A stretch of 64,000 nucleotides of DNA, from contig CM074760.1 in NCBI GenBank assembly GCA_037355855.1, positions 3,526,501-3,590,500 of the forward strand. Reading direction: 5' to 3'. A program made the translations under genes and the position numbers. The notes beneath the pieces are model-generated. The model had not been told where the DNA came from and made no database searches. It saw only the letters and a program-made list of their open reading frames with translations. Each line of letters opens with the position of its first letter. Position 1 is the first letter of the stretch. The DNA comes from Pseudo-nitzschia pungens. Lineage: Eukaryota > Bacillariophyta > Bacillariophyceae > Bacillariales > Bacillariaceae. Below are positions 43,611 to 52,906 of this stretch, in pieces.

Positions 43611-43850
43611 CTAGCGTAAGTGAGCTAGCACACGACACGATTCGATCTAATTAATCGGAGCTACGCTACGATACTCCGTACGCTACCCGTAGAATACAGT
43701 ACTGGAGCTACAGAGCTCTATTATTCTACGAGTTAGCGAATAACCCTGTCACGAAACGATACAGAGTTGAGCTGTGCTTAGCTCCCGACGATATATTCAC
43801 TCTTTATCTTCCACTCTAAATTAAACACCTATCATGCCCTCCCCTTTCGA
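43608..43850 (+). repeat. Possible solo or decayed gypsy LTR
   Basis: Begins TGCTAGCGTAAGTGAGCTAG and ends with AAACACCTATCATGCCCTC, reminiscent of the starts (TGCTAGCGTAGGCTAG) and ends (ACTCCTATCATG) of the gypsy LTRs here. No partner or duplication was found. Confidence 0.35.
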
Positions 43851-44869
43851 TCGATTCCGATGTACCTCTAGGGAAGTACCTTGTAGTAACTAAGTGCATG
43901 CAATAGACCTTGAACAGTCCACTGTAGACTCACGATTTGCCAGGACTTTATGTATTATTATTGTTAGGGCTTTCCCCTATTTCAGACCAGTACGAGACAG
44001 TTTATCTACGAGTCGATTAGATCCCCGAAGATTGCTGACGAGCAAATATCAACGCAGCAGCTCTTTTTCCCGCCGCCACTAGACGATACAAAACCCACCA
44101 TAGTAACTTCTACAAGTGAACATCTTCTGAACCTGCAGACAACAACGATGTTACAATCATCATGTTCATCAAAGTACACCAGACATACTTTTGATGGCAA
44201 TGAACAACGTACTGATGGTCATTCATTGCAAGTGTGTTTCTGGCAAAATCTATGGGCTGCTAGTACAATGCACCACCCTTTTTCATTATGATGCTGATGA
44301 CAGAAAACCTAGATTGATATTCTTCTTCTTGCTTGTCAACAATATGAAAAAAGTTGTGGTGAAACATAACAGCAGCAGCAACAACAGCACATAGAGTGCC
44401 GGAAAATTGTACGTCTACAAGATATACTGTTAGCATTAAATTACAAACATTCAGATACTGTGTATCCGCTTCCCTAGAGGAGGTACTACTAGCACTTATA
44501 GTACTAGTATTACTAGTAGCAATTGGTGGAGGAGGTCCTGAGTAATTACTAACACTAGTACAAACCTTCTTGTTCGTTTTGTTCTTGTTTCACAAAATGA
44601 GTCTCATTTGACCTTTGGATAATTGTTATTACACAATCCTTGTCAGTAGGCTGCCCCCAATCTGCATAGAGTCAGGTGCAGGGGAAGCTAATAGTAAGGA
44701 TTGCGTGGTAAGACTTGGGTTGTACTTGTTGACAAGGAATTCTGTTCCTGTACATACAATGTAGCAAAGTATGTAGGAGTACCATCTAGCGTAGAACATC
44801 GACCTCTGCGTGATGAATTAGCTACCGGTATGAACTTCTTTGGTTGAGAGATTGAAAAAGATATATATA
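43850..44869. other. Intergenic, no gene recognised
   Basis: AT-rich, with TAGTACTAG-type words at 44480-44570. Short frames lack any recognisable feature. Confidence 0.4.
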
Positions 44870-45059
44870 AGAGCGGTATCACAGAAACCTCGTCCTCCGG
44901 TTTACTTCGAGCATGGTCAACTCCCGGCTGGCGCGCACCTTCGTTTCGAGGTAAAGGCAAAATGAAATCGGAAAACAACTTTTGGAAAAAACTCACCTTA
45001 AAATCACGACATCAATTGTCGTCAACAAAACTCCTCATACCCTTCCCAGCAGCACATGC

Positions 45060-45670
45060 TCATCATTGCTGATACTTTGAATGTGGATAACTCCTAAAGT
45101 ATAAGGAATTTTTTATTTCTTTTTCGATAGACCTCTAGTCTATTGTCTTAATAAGTGGGATTGCAACTTTAAAAGTATAATTTGGACAGTTGAATAATTT
45201 TAAAAAATTAATTTCACCTCTAGCTCTACTACCTCCTCTAATATGCCTTGAATGTGGATATCTCCTAAACTATTGGGAATTCTTTATTTCTTTGTTTATA
45301 TATCTGTTTCTTATGAATAATTTGAGGAGAATTGATACTTGAATCATGGAAATTGTGTGGTGGGATCACAACAACAACAAAATTGCACCTGTTCTCCTAT
45401 ACTCCCACCAGTACCTGCTGAAATATGTTTTGGATGTAAATTCCTCCTGAAGTATTGGGAAATTGTCATTTCTTTTTTGATAGATGTCTTTTCTGTGTAT
45501 AATTTGAGGAGGATTGATACTTGAATCATTGAAATTGTGTGGTGGGATGACAACAAAAAATGTCCCCTACTCCAATAGTACCTGCTGAGATGGGCTTTGA
45601 GTGTAAGTATCTCCCAAAGTATTAGGAAATTGTAATTTATTTTTTGATTGACCTCCACTCTGTTCTAATT
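45060..45670. repeat. ~170-bp diverged repeats, about four copies
   Basis: Each has ATGTGGATATCTCCTAAA...TATTGGGAATT...TTTATTTCTTTTTTGATAGA followed by a TGAGGAGGATTGATACTTGA-type block. They lie inside the TIR element, downstream of its gene. Confidence 0.65.
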
Positions 45671-45926
45671 ATGAGGGGATTGCTGGCTTGCTGAGGAGTT
45701 CATCCAGCAGCAGTGGTGGTGGGTTCACTCCAAAACTCGATTTTCTTGCTTCTTGTCACTAGTAGTACTACAACTAGTTATTCGTACCTCCCGTGACGTC
45801 AATAAGACTACAATAAGACTACAATAAGACTACAATAAGACCACTAAGAGAGCAAAATCGACAGTGTTTACGATTACAATTGAAAATAAGATTACTAAGA
45901 GAGGAATAATTAATTATTGCACTTGT

Positions 45927-47162
45927 CTACTGTTTCTTCTTCTTGCTGTTGCTATTACTAGTACTACACGTCCTCCGGTTACGAGCAGCGCGTTCCCGAG
46001 CTTTCCTCCTTTGCTCATCCTTGTACTTCAGCATGACATCATCCCCTGGATAAGGGCAAATAATATCTCTAAATTCGGCGAAGACCAGTTTCCTCCACTT
46101 AGTATAAAGTTCAATCTTCTTGATATCCTTAATTCCTGTACAGGGATGGGTTTTGAGCAATACTAACTCTCGAAGCGCTTTCTTCCGATTAAACGCCACC
46201 GGTGTTTGCTTCCAGAGCTCCTGTACTTCAACTATCCCTGTTCCAAGTCGGTCTTGTTTAATTATCATTGTAGTCAGCGTTGAGCTCGCCTCTCCTCCTA
46301 CACTGAAGATGTGCCCGGGTTGAACTGCTCCATTTTTTATCTTCTTATAGAAAATATTTAAGAACTTGTCGAACATTTTGAATTCACCTTTCTTGATCAC
46401 TGTAACATCGATATGCTCGTGTGCCCGGAGGGCAATTGCTAGCTGCTCCATAGTGAACAGGTTCTGATTTCGATAGTTCTTCTTCATGAAATTGAACCAT
46501 CGATCAGCAACATTCTTTGTGTGACCCACTACATAAAAACAGAAATTGACGTTCGCAAAATATCCGGCTTCAACTAGAAGCAATGCCAGTCTCAGTACCA
46601 TGTTATTCTTATTTTGCCCTTGGCAGTTGTCCATAATAACATTAAGTTCATATCCACAGGAGTCTTCTTGTAAGTATCCCTTCTTCCTTAAGTTTGCCAT
46701 TATTATCGATGCGACATTGTCCCCGCCCTTCGCACTGACTCCCTCATGGTAGATGTAAGCGTCTAAGAACCCCCCCATCACAGAACAATCGACACATCCA
46801 AGTATTGGTACTGTTAGAGGTGTCATGTAGTATGTGTCCCCTGGCTGAGTTGCTGCAAGGTTGGGGAGACCGGCGTTTTGGCAATAATCAACAACGAAAG
46901 TATAAGTCCGGCGTTCATGTGGGACTTTATTTGTTCCGTCGTGGACGGCGCGCTCTATCTTTTCATTAGCAAGCTTCCTCTGATCGGCAGCTTGGCGTAC
47001 ATGTAGTGTCACTTCTTCCAGTATCCTTGCATTTTCAGATACAGCTTGTTCTTCTTCCAGCAGTAATGGGGAGTACAGATCAGGAGGTCTCTTGTCCCTG
47101 TGGGCAATCACAACTGAAGACGACGAGGATGAGTCAAACAGTTTCTTAGGGGGGGAGGCATG
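45927..47162 (-). CDS. DUF7869-like DDE transposase, C-terminal part
   Basis: About 410 residues in the frame after a shift at a seven-C run. Conserved blocks: FVVDYCQNAGLPNL (D93), PILGCVDCSVM, YELNVIMDNCQGQNKNN (D179), FYVVGHTKNVADRWFN (H215, D221). The DNC-GQNKN and GHT-N--DR motifs are those of the DUF7869 family, which looks like an RNase-H-fold DDE-type nuclease; calling it the transposase of this TIR element is inference. A basic Lys/Arg/Ser tail ends the protein. There is no credible independent ATG; the first codons overlap the upstream frame. Confidence 0.75.
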   Translation of the reverse strand, partial: HASPPKKLFDSSSSSSVVIAHRDKRPPDLYSPLLLEEEQAVSENARILEEVTLHVRQAADQRKLANEKIERAVHDGTNKVPHERRTYTFVVDYCQNAGLPNLAATQPGDTYYMTPLTVPILGCVDCSVMGGFLDAYIYHEGVSAKGGDNVASIIMANLRKKGYLQEDSCGYELNVIMDNCQGQNKNNMVLRLALLLVEAGYFANVNFCFYVVGHTKNVADRWFNFMKKNYRNQNLFTMEQLAIALRAHEHIDVTVIKKGEFKMFDKFLNIFYKKIKNGAVQPGHIFSVGGEASSTLTTMIIKQDRLGTGIVEVQELWKQTPVAFNRKKALRELVLLKTHPCTGIKDIKKIELYTKWRKLVFAEFRDIICPYPGDDVMLKYKDEQRRKARERAARNRRTCSTSNSNSKKKKQ

Positions 47163-48211
47163 CACTGCTGGTTTCCATTGTTCTCATAAAACGCTTGGAT
47201 GCTTTCTTCTGTGAAAGATGAGAGCGTTCCTGGCTTGGAGCTTGTTTCATATCGGACGTACCGCAATCGGTTCCTGAATACGTGGCACTTTGAGCAGACG
47301 TCGGCGCTTCTATTAATTACTCTAAGCTTTGGAAAGTGTGTCTTCCAGTAGGTCATGAAGTAGAACCATGAGCAGATGTCTTGGAATTCCCCCTCAAAGT
47401 CTTCTTTTTTTTCAGCTTCAAGTATTGTTCTTGGTTTCTTTGATACAGTCCACCCCCTCTCCAAGCAATATCGATAGTACATTGTCCTTTTGGTAAAAGA
47501 TGGGGGCAAGTCCACAACTCCCTCTTCACTCTCTCTAAGCCCAACGCCAACCTCTTTCCTGATGAACTGTGTAGCAGCGGGCTGCGCTAGATCTTCCATC
47601 TGTTTAAAGTATTCGTGCAAGTCTTCTTTTATGAAAGCGGCGTCGAATTCTTTTACATTGTTCGGGCGGGAGCTGTTTGTTCTTATGTGGCGTTGACAGG
47701 TATCCCATTTGCTTATCCCCCAATCCAGTATCACAGCAATTGCAGACCTGCAGACTTTCTGCTGAGATAGATCTCTTGGTATGATGGAGGAGTCCCCCTC
47801 ATGATCTCGTCCCCCATTGCGTCTGCTGACGAATGGTAGAAAGAACTGTTTCCTGGTGGCGCCATTGTCACCACCACCATTGATGCATAGAGTTAAGTCC
47901 TCCTCCTTGTCCTCAGCAGCGGCGCTGCTGTATCTTATCCAGTCAATCAGAATTGAGTATTGCTCTTCCCTCTTTTTCTTGTGAAATTCCACCATGTATT
48001 GGGCGACGGCGTCCCTCAAACTGTTCCTTTCTCCTTGTAATATTCCAAGACAATGACAGGGGAGTTCTCTTCTTTTTCTTAAACACGTGCATCCTTCTTT
48101 GGCTTTCTCGGATAGATAATCCTTGCAGATCTCTAGTTTCTCCCACTCTTCGAAAGAGCTGTGATCCCGGAAATCACAATAGGGATGCCACTGTTTCATT
48201 CCTCTCGGCAT
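47108..48211 (-). CDS. DUF7869-like transposase, N-terminal part (frameshifted)
   Basis: From ATG 48211 (MPRGMKQWHPYCDFRDHSS) the frame gives 367 residues. It has a Cys-rich segment (CTCLRKRRELPCHCLG), a helical region and, near its end, CSKCHVFRNRLRYVRYE, a likely zinc pair just before the nuclease domain. At CCTCCCCCCCTAAG (around 47150-47160) the good frame moves to that of 45927-47162; loss of one C would join them into a single ~760-residue protein. The last ~18 codons here are therefore off-frame. This may be a real inactivating indel or a homopolymer sequencing error. Confidence 0.75.
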   Translation of the reverse strand: MPRGMKQWHPYCDFRDHSSFEEWEKLEICKDYLSEKAKEGCTCLRKRRELPCHCLGILQGERNSLRDAVAQYMVEFHKKKREEQYSILIDWIRYSSAAAEDKEEDLTLCINGGGDNGATRKQFFLPFVSRRNGGRDHEGDSSIIPRDLSQQKVCRSAIAVILDWGISKWDTCQRHIRTNSSRPNNVKEFDAAFIKEDLHEYFKQMEDLAQPAATQFIRKEVGVGLRESEEGVVDLPPSFTKRTMYYRYCLERGWTVSKKPRTILEAEKKEDFEGEFQDICSWFYFMTYWKTHFPKLRVINRSADVCSKCHVFRNRLRYVRYETSSKPGTLSSFTEESIQAFYENNGNQQCMPPPLRNCLTHPRRLQL

Positions 48212-48751
48212 GTTGTTTTGCTTGCTATTTCCCTCACGAATGCTCTAATTTGTGAGCACTTTGCTGCTGTGGATCGACCGGCGTCCTTGTGTATTGATTT
48301 GTTTGTGTAACAGTACTAGAGGTGCTGAGGTGCTGTGGTGCTCACAAGGATGAGAAGTAGTTGAAATGAATCGAAAACAGAGCAAACGCCTAAGATGTGT
48401 TTTTTTTTTCTTTAAAGAACAAAGAGAGTATGGGGAGCTGCGCTATCAAGAAACTCAATAATTGGGGAGGCTTGTATGGTTGACAGGATTAAAAAAATTA
48501 CTATTGCAACTACCATGCGCCCGGTGCACGAGGCCCATACTTAAGTCATAAGATCGAAAAAAGATCATAACTTCCAAACTAACAGGAATTAGAGTATATC
48601 GAGCATACCAGTAAAGAGCTTAAACAGAGGTCTATCAAACTGTAATAATATCTCAAAAAGCGTTTTTGACCGTTACGCCTGTCATATACCCTAAAGTAAC
48701 CCGGAGGACGAGGTTTCTGTGATACCGCTCTTATTGTTTAGCTGCAGCGGG

Positions 48752-48980
48752 GTTCTAAAACTGCAGATATGCGCATTTTTTTTTTGAGTAATCATAACTT
48801 CTAAAGTATAGCTCCAATAGCAACAAGTAATGGCTTGTTAGAAAGCTCTCACTCTCCTCTTTCCATAGGTATATGGTTCTATAGACTTCAAAGCTGGTCT
48901 TGTTGTTGCAAATACTCATTGAAGTTGAGACACCTAATTTTGGCACATGCGCATATGCGCATTTTTAGAACCACTTTAGA
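48752..48980. mobile_element. Possible MITE (inverted-repeat element)
   Basis: The ends GGTTCTAAAA...ATGCGCAT and ATGCGCATTTTTAGAACC are inverted over ~26 bp with one gap, enclosing ~180 bp. It sits 20 bp from the end of the TIR element. No clear duplication. Confidence 0.4.
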
Positions 48981-49412
48981 ACCACACGCATTTACTAGTA
49001 ATGACTAATTCGATTCAAGTTTTATTTTGGCCAATTTTAGCCAGGTTTTTCTTTTTTTCTGTGGGAAAGAACCATCATCGACACACTGTCTTCTCATCTT
49101 TCTCGAATTGGTATGTGTTCTCGTTCCGGACAAATCGACGACGGTGTGTTCATGATGGTTAGATCCGATGGTGTCAAAGAATCACCTATCCTTTCTTATG
49201 GAGAGTATCGAACAATCATTCAATCAACAACAGACCAATAAAATTTGGAATAACAATCTGTTCATATCCTTCTGTGTCGAATTTTCGTGTCAAGAGTAAA
49301 GAAATGTTCCGACGTCGAATCTATTTTGTATTGGAGAGGTGTTGTTATCCAAATATGCCATTTGTCCTTATCCTTCCCTTTCCAAAAAAAATAAAAGAAA
49401 AGAAAAACAACC
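48981..49412. other. Left flank of piggyBac-like region
   Basis: Contains a ~60-bp match (49062-49118) to the end of repeat H at 42950-43008, including CTGTCTTCTCATCTTTCTC and TTGGTATGTGTTCTCGTT. Otherwise AT-rich, and presumably the promoter of the gene at 49413. No TTAA-flanked terminal repeat could be fixed. Confidence 0.5.
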
Positions 49413-50684
49413 ATGCCAATTCAAACACCGGAATTTAAAGTCGATGATCTTTACCCCGATCTTAAAAAAAGGGAAGAGGATGTATCTCCTTTATCGGCGC
49501 CACCTTTTGACACTCCCCCTTGTCCCGATTCGTGGAAACGGAACAACAAAGCTGCAACTGATTACAAGGCTAGAGGACTTGCTTCTCGGACCGTTTTTAA
49601 AGCTAGAAAATTATTCGATAGGGAGAGAACCAAGAATAGAATCAAAAAGAGAATCCACAAGAAAAGGAATATGAAATTGAAATGGTATCCTGCTTCGAAG
49701 GCTCGTAAAGTAGAGCAAGCTGTCAAGTTTCTAGATCCAGGTTATGGTTGGAAAGTCGAAGTCATGAGGGATATTTCTGTTCCACCACCACCACAACCCC
49801 CTACTCCACCTTTAACACCATCACCGGAGCTTCCCAATATCAATACAGTTTTGATGAAAGGTGCGGAATTGTTGCATCAAAGATCAAAGTTAATGAAAGA
49901 AGCCAAAGCAAAGGCAAGGGCACTTTTTGATACCAAAAATAAACAAGAACAACCGGACAATATCAAAAGCGAGGACGATTCAGAGGATAGAAAGCCACCA
50001 GCGATTAACAAATCTGGAAGTAAGAACAAAAGGCAATCCAAGAAAAGAAAGGAAGAAACGACAATCAAAAGAAAAAAAGAACAAACTCCTCCCAAAAAAA
50101 AAAGCCGAAGTGCGTTGTTCTATGATCCACCAGAAGATCTAATACTCAAAGGAGCCGCCCGTTACTTTTACAAAGAAGCGAAGGCATTATCGAAACAGGA
50201 GCCTATCGATTTATATAAAGAACATCCATCCCTGGGCCATTTCGCGGAGAAACATTGTTTAGGATGTGGATTAGGGACTTGCCTTCAGAAGAGTTACATT
50301 GCTACTACAGTTGCAATGGCTCGAAGCGCTATCGCATCGGAGCTTGGAGAGTTAGAGGGAATGTCGTTTCGACAGAAGAAACAATGGTTTATTGGTCTAT
50401 ATCATAAGGTGAGAGGTTGGGAAGTACAATCACATGCAACTCACCATTCTTGCGCTATTAAATTTGCTTATAAAGAGTGGGGTATTGGGTGGAATTCCAA
50501 AGCAATTGCTTTAGAGGAGAAAGAAAGAGCTGAACGATTGATGAATTATGGTATCGTTTACGATCCATTCAATCTTGTCAATAGTGAGTGTCCAGTTTCT
50601 TCCGAATCGATTGAAGAAGAACAACGCCGTAGTAGTGATAAAGATAACAAACAAAGTTGGAAATCCATCGAAAAAAGAAATTAA
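49413..50684 (+). CDS. Unidentified basic protein, partner of piggyBac-like gene
   Basis: 423 residues, not recognised. The N-terminal third has a basic stretch (RTKNRIKKRIHKKRNMKLKW) and a Pro-rich segment (VPPPPQPPTPPLTPSPELP). A Lys/Glu/Asp-rich linker with likely nuclear-localisation clusters (KNKRQSKKRKEE; KRKKEQTPPKKKSR) follows. Then comes a compact C-terminal domain with Cys and His (HFAEKHCLGCGLGTCLQ; HATHHSCAIKFAYKEWGIGW), possibly a zinc-binding fold. It is encoded tail-to-tail with the transposase, with 47 bp between the stop codons, which suggests that both belong to one element. The intact frame contrasts with the broken transposase. Confidence 0.65.
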   Translation: MPIQTPEFKVDDLYPDLKKREEDVSPLSAPPFDTPPCPDSWKRNNKAATDYKARGLASRTVFKARKLFDRERTKNRIKKRIHKKRNMKLKWYPASKARKVEQAVKFLDPGYGWKVEVMRDISVPPPPQPPTPPLTPSPELPNINTVLMKGAELLHQRSKLMKEAKAKARALFDTKNKQEQPDNIKSEDDSEDRKPPAINKSGSKNKRQSKKRKEETTIKRKKEQTPPKKKSRSALFYDPPEDLILKGAARYFYKEAKALSKQEPIDLYKEHPSLGHFAEKHCLGCGLGTCLQKSYIATTVAMARSAIASELGELEGMSFRQKKQWFIGLYHKVRGWEVQSHATHHSCAIKFAYKEWGIGWNSKAIALEEKERAERLMNYGIVYDPFNLVNSECPVSSESIEEEQRRSSDKDNKQSWKSIEKRN

Positions 50685-50731
50685 GTTAGGAATACACACC
50701 ACCATTAATAATCTTTTATTGTTCTTTATTT

Positions 50732-52906
50732 TTAGATAATTCCACTACATTTGATATCTGGTGAATCGGTCGACTCCTGTGTATTGAATAATATCTCTTC
50801 TGTGTCGACAGTCATGATAGTCTCTTGTGATTGTTGTTTGTCTTCGTGTATCGATATCGATTTGTTTGTAATATCAGTTTTCTTTTTCTTCTTTTCCTTT
50901 TCTTTCGATTCGGTTATCGATTGGATTATTTGTTCTTGTTCTTCTTCTTTCTTTAACAAGTCGTCTCTTCCCAGCAGATAGTACACATACTCCCTATTAG
51001 TTTGTATATCATCTTCTGTGGGTACTCCAATCCATTTCTTTTCGTCGCTCCTGATAGATTTAAAATCTTTTCTGCCAAGTCCAAAGTAAGCTGGATCGTG
51101 GTATTCATGATAACACCATCGAGGATGTTGTGTAATAACAGTAGAGTCTGAAGACCAGTCTCTTGCTGACATACAACATAAAGTAATCGGTGTGCCGTTT
51201 TTGTCGGTGCATTTAGAACAACAAGTATAACATCTTCTTCCACACATATAACAAAGTCTTCCACTCTTATTTGTTATTTTCTCCATACCATGATATTTCA
51301 GAACTTGACCTTCTAGACATAGACGTCCATTAAACAGCGCTTGGTTTACCACTTCACGAGATAGATAGTCGCATACGACTCCATTTGCGACGTAAATGGA
51401 CCTATTGCTCCTCCTATATCTCTTTCGGATTCTTAGAGGCCATTTGTTTCGACTTCTTCTATCTTTCGTTTCTTGCATCGATTTCCTTAACATTGTGTCG
51501 CCAGGGTATTTGTTTTCGAGAGGGTTGTAAGTAAGCATCTGTAACGCCAATTTCGATTGGAATTGGTGTGCTGTTAAAATTTTTTTTTTTGCCCAAGTTG
51601 GATCAAGACTTCCTTCTGTACATTCTTTGTACATGTCATAAGCAACAGCTATACTCAGTGCTTTGGCATGATTAATCGCCGCGTGATAGTATTTCCATGA
51701 TCGATACTGAAGACGTGCTCTTGCTATCATCGAATCGGCTTGATCTATCTTTCCGTATGTATGTAGATATAACTCTCTACTTTGATTCATTTCGATGCAC
51801 CAGTTTCTTTTGTTATTTCCTTGTCCCCTACTTTTCCGTTGGACATAACATTCTGAAGAAGATATGGAATTTACGGATCCTATATTCGTCGATCCGGTGC
51901 TTTGAAAGCTACAATGGACTCTTGTATATAATGGTAGAATCGGAGTGTTCCTTCCTGTATGTTCTTTATCGATTGTTCCTTCTTCGACATTTGTAATCGA
52001 TCTCCCTTTCTTGTCTGTCAATGGAAGGTAATTTTTCGAATCGGTATTGTGTAGTTGTCTACAAAATCGATCAAATGGTGGAGGTCGGGTTGTTGGGTAT
52101 TTCGGTGGTACAGTCGTTGTATGGGATTTTTTGTTTGCTGGGGAAACAAGTGGTATTTTTGTTGAGGATAACTGGGGTTTTTGTTGTTCCGGTTTTTTCT
52201 TGTCCCCTTTTTCTGGGAAGAAAAACCTTTTGACTAAAGTGATAGGATTGGTAAGCCGGGCAACCCTAGACTTTTGTTTCTTACTCGGTGGAGCGTTGTC
52301 TTTATGTAGATAAAGAGATGGAACACCTTTCGGAAGACACGATCTAGAAACAGTACCTAGCATAGACAAACCGTTTCTTCCCATCCAATCCAAGATTACA
52401 TCACCATTGAAAAAATTATCAACAGTCAAGTGTGGTGGTTGAACCCATAGTTTATCTGGACCAATCTGTGGTAGAACACCATTCGTCACTAGTTCGAATA
52501 CTTCCGACTGACCCCTTCTGGTAAAACCTGGAGCGCATTTGTACTTTCCAACCCGGTGTATATATGCTCTCGGACGTATCCTATAACAATCAAATAAGAG
52601 AGTTGTTTGACCACCTCTACTTGTCCTTTTCCCCGGAGTGAAATAAACGTTTGCACCCCCGTAACCACCAAATGCCCAAGTGGTTTCATCTACCACGAGA
52701 TCTTGATCGGCTCTTTTTGTTATATAATTAGTGTTGTGAACAAGGACTTTGTAAATATAATCGAACTTATTTGAAGGATTGAATGGTACCCTGTGTTCTT
52801 CCTCATAATTGTTGGATAGCTTTAAGTTCTCTTTAATCTCCCTCCACCTCCAAAGGCTCATAGTTCGATGGATAGTTTTATTGTACATACAATCCTTGGG
52901 ATCCCA
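50732..52906 (-). CDS. piggyBac-like transposase, C-terminal part (after in-frame TGA)
   Basis: The same frame as the upstream piece, separated by one TGA (52907-52909); from ATG 52888 it gives 718 residues. Features of the piggyBac DDE_Tnp_1_7 fold: LSNNYEEEHRVPFNPSNKFD, first Asp in DLVVDETTWAFGG (D67), GKRTSRGGQTTLLFDCYR, second Asp in PPHLTVDNFFNG (D157), and a later KIDQADSMIARARLQYRSWK block holding the probable third Asp. A linker of ~100 residues (PTTRPPPFDRFCRQL) separates the parts. The C-terminus is a Cys-rich domain (LCYMCGRRCYTCCSKC ... HPRWCYHEYHD) like the DNA-binding domain of piggyBac, then an acidic tail. piggyBac enzymes cut and paste at TTAA. Confidence 0.8.
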   Translation of the reverse strand, partial: WDPKDCMYNKTIHRTMSLWRWREIKENLKLSNNYEEEHRVPFNPSNKFDYIYKVLVHNTNYITKRADQDLVVDETTWAFGGYGGANVYFTPGKRTSRGGQTTLLFDCYRIRPRAYIHRVGKYKCAPGFTRRGQSEVFELVTNGVLPQIGPDKLWVQPPHLTVDNFFNGDVILDWMGRNGLSMLGTVSRSCLPKGVPSLYLHKDNAPPSKKQKSRVARLTNPITLVKRFFFPEKGDKKKPEQQKPQLSSTKIPLVSPANKKSHTTTVPPKYPTTRPPPFDRFCRQLHNTDSKNYLPLTDKKGRSITNVEEGTIDKEHTGRNTPILPLYTRVHCSFQSTGSTNIGSVNSISSSECYVQRKSRGQGNNKRNWCIEMNQSRELYLHTYGKIDQADSMIARARLQYRSWKYYHAAINHAKALSIAVAYDMYKECTEGSLDPTWAKKKILTAHQFQSKLALQMLTYNPLENKYPGDTMLRKSMQETKDRRSRNKWPLRIRKRYRRSNRSIYVANGVVCDYLSREVVNQALFNGRLCLEGQVLKYHGMEKITNKSGRLCYMCGRRCYTCCSKCTDKNGTPITLCCMSARDWSSDSTVITQHPRWCYHEYHDPAYFGLGRKDFKSIRSDEKKWIGVPTEDDIQTNREYVYYLLGRDDLLKKEEEQEQIIQSITESKEKEKKKKKTDITNKSISIHEDKQQSQETIMTVDTEEILFNTQESTDSPDIKCSGII

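Larger units (their letters stand above)
44870..48731 (-). mobile_element. TIR DNA transposon with DUF7869-like gene (TA duplication)
   Basis: Terminal inverted repeats of about 39 bp (44870-44908 and 48693-48731, one mismatch near position 33) begin AGAGCGGTATCACAGAAACC. They are flanked by TA on both sides (44868-44869, 48732-48733). One gene fills the right half on the minus strand; the left part (45060-45670) contains four diverged ~170-bp repeats. Confidence 0.85.
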
